A stretch of DNA of 64,000 nt from assembly GCA_021776825.1 (NCBI GenBank), contig JAJFFG010000046.1, positions 44,193 through 108,192 on the forward strand, written 5' to 3'. A program made the translations under genes and the position numbers. The notes below the pieces were generated by a model. It was not told the origin of the DNA. It made no database searches and worked only from the letters and a program-made list of their open reading frames with translations. Below are positions 63,825-64,000 of the stretch, one piece after another. How positions within the stretch are numbered: the stretch's first letter is position 1; every line of letters starts with the position of its first letter. This DNA is from Planctomycetota bacterium. Lineage in GTDB: Bacteria; Planctomycetota; JAJSAM01; JAJVHW01.

Positions 63825-64000
63825 ATGAGACTCGCAATCGTAGCGTTGGTGAGTTTGGGGCATGCTGGTCCGGTTCGCCACGGTAGACCTCCTCCCCGCC
63901 AGCGTGCTGGCCGCTCCGGCAGTCCGCTGTGCCGCGCCTTGTCGCCCGCGAACGGGAGCAGACGAAGCCTCCTCGCACCGCCTCATGGCGGAAATTCCGC
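63825..64000 (+). CDS. Possible start of an exported protein (runs off the window)
   Basis: An ATG 6 bases after GAGGAGG opens a frame (MRLAIVALVSLGHAG) that stays open to the edge, but the downstream composition is more protein-like in a second frame starting at 63862 (DLLPASVLAAPAVRCAA). Either a short signal peptide gene with a frameshift or a chance pair. Low confidence. Confidence 0.25.
   Translation, partial: MRLAIVALVSLGHAGPVRHGRPPPRQRAGRSGSPLCRALSPANGSRRSLLAPPHGGNS

Overview
The window is a high-GC bacterial chromosome segment that most resembles Planctomycetota. The evidence is ECF sigma factors welded to long extracytoplasmic carboxypeptidase-regulatory-like regions (54.3-57.6 and 59.6-61.9 kb), a pilin-like protein with a DLDGDGKGE-type motif (63.1-63.6 kb), and LPS-type envelope genes. 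This phylum call is an inference from gene content; no rRNA or ribosomal protein is present.

Layout. 0-3.1 kb (minus strand): partial NUDIX hydrolase, kinase-like protein, M50 site-2-type protease, glycine-zipper lipoprotein. 3.4-6.1 kb: ABC-2 exporter ATPase, permease and a TPR-like protein. 6.2-11.9 kb: CYTH protein, ArnT-like membrane protein, a large Ser/Thr kinase with ATPase and TPR-like regions, and a small membrane protein. 12.1-14.9 kb: an ECF sigma factor and a cognate anti-sigma factor fused to an ARPP-1 domain. 15-23.9 kb: an overlapping-codon operon with an NtrX-like sigma-54 activator, a lipoprotein, a small secreted protein and a very large NtrY-like histidine kinase, followed by a HEAT-like protein. 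24.3-30.9 kb: TIM-barrel protein, PriA, PrsW-like protease, small membrane protein, PQQ propeller and RsgA.

30.9-40.6 kb is the most interesting part. An accessory island is bracketed by two inverted copies of the same composite palindromic repeat. It holds an AddB-like Fe-S nuclease, an AddA/RecB-like helicase-nuclease, an IS5-type transposase remnant, an uncharacterised PD-(D/E)XK-like protein, and an AbiEi/AbiEii toxin-antitoxin pair whose promoter region carries two palindromic operators. A VapBC-like pair lies just outside the right repeat.

41.5-50.7 kb is again housekeeping: HDOD-GGDEF protein, a likely lptF-lptG-rluD-trmH operon, a divergent MsbA-like exporter, and arginase. 50.8-53.4 kb holds a three-gene operon of unknown function, then a truncated IS66 transposase next to another repeat arm. 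53.4-64 kb carries a family of membrane-anchored carboxypeptidase-regulatory-like proteins (two fused to sigma factors, one frameshifted), a HEAT-like lipoprotein, and a duplicated internal piece of the arginase gene that has cut off a pilin-like gene.

The window is rich in short palindromic and inverted-repeat elements of several unrelated classes, mostly between convergent genes or around accessory genes. No tRNA, rRNA or CRISPR array was seen.
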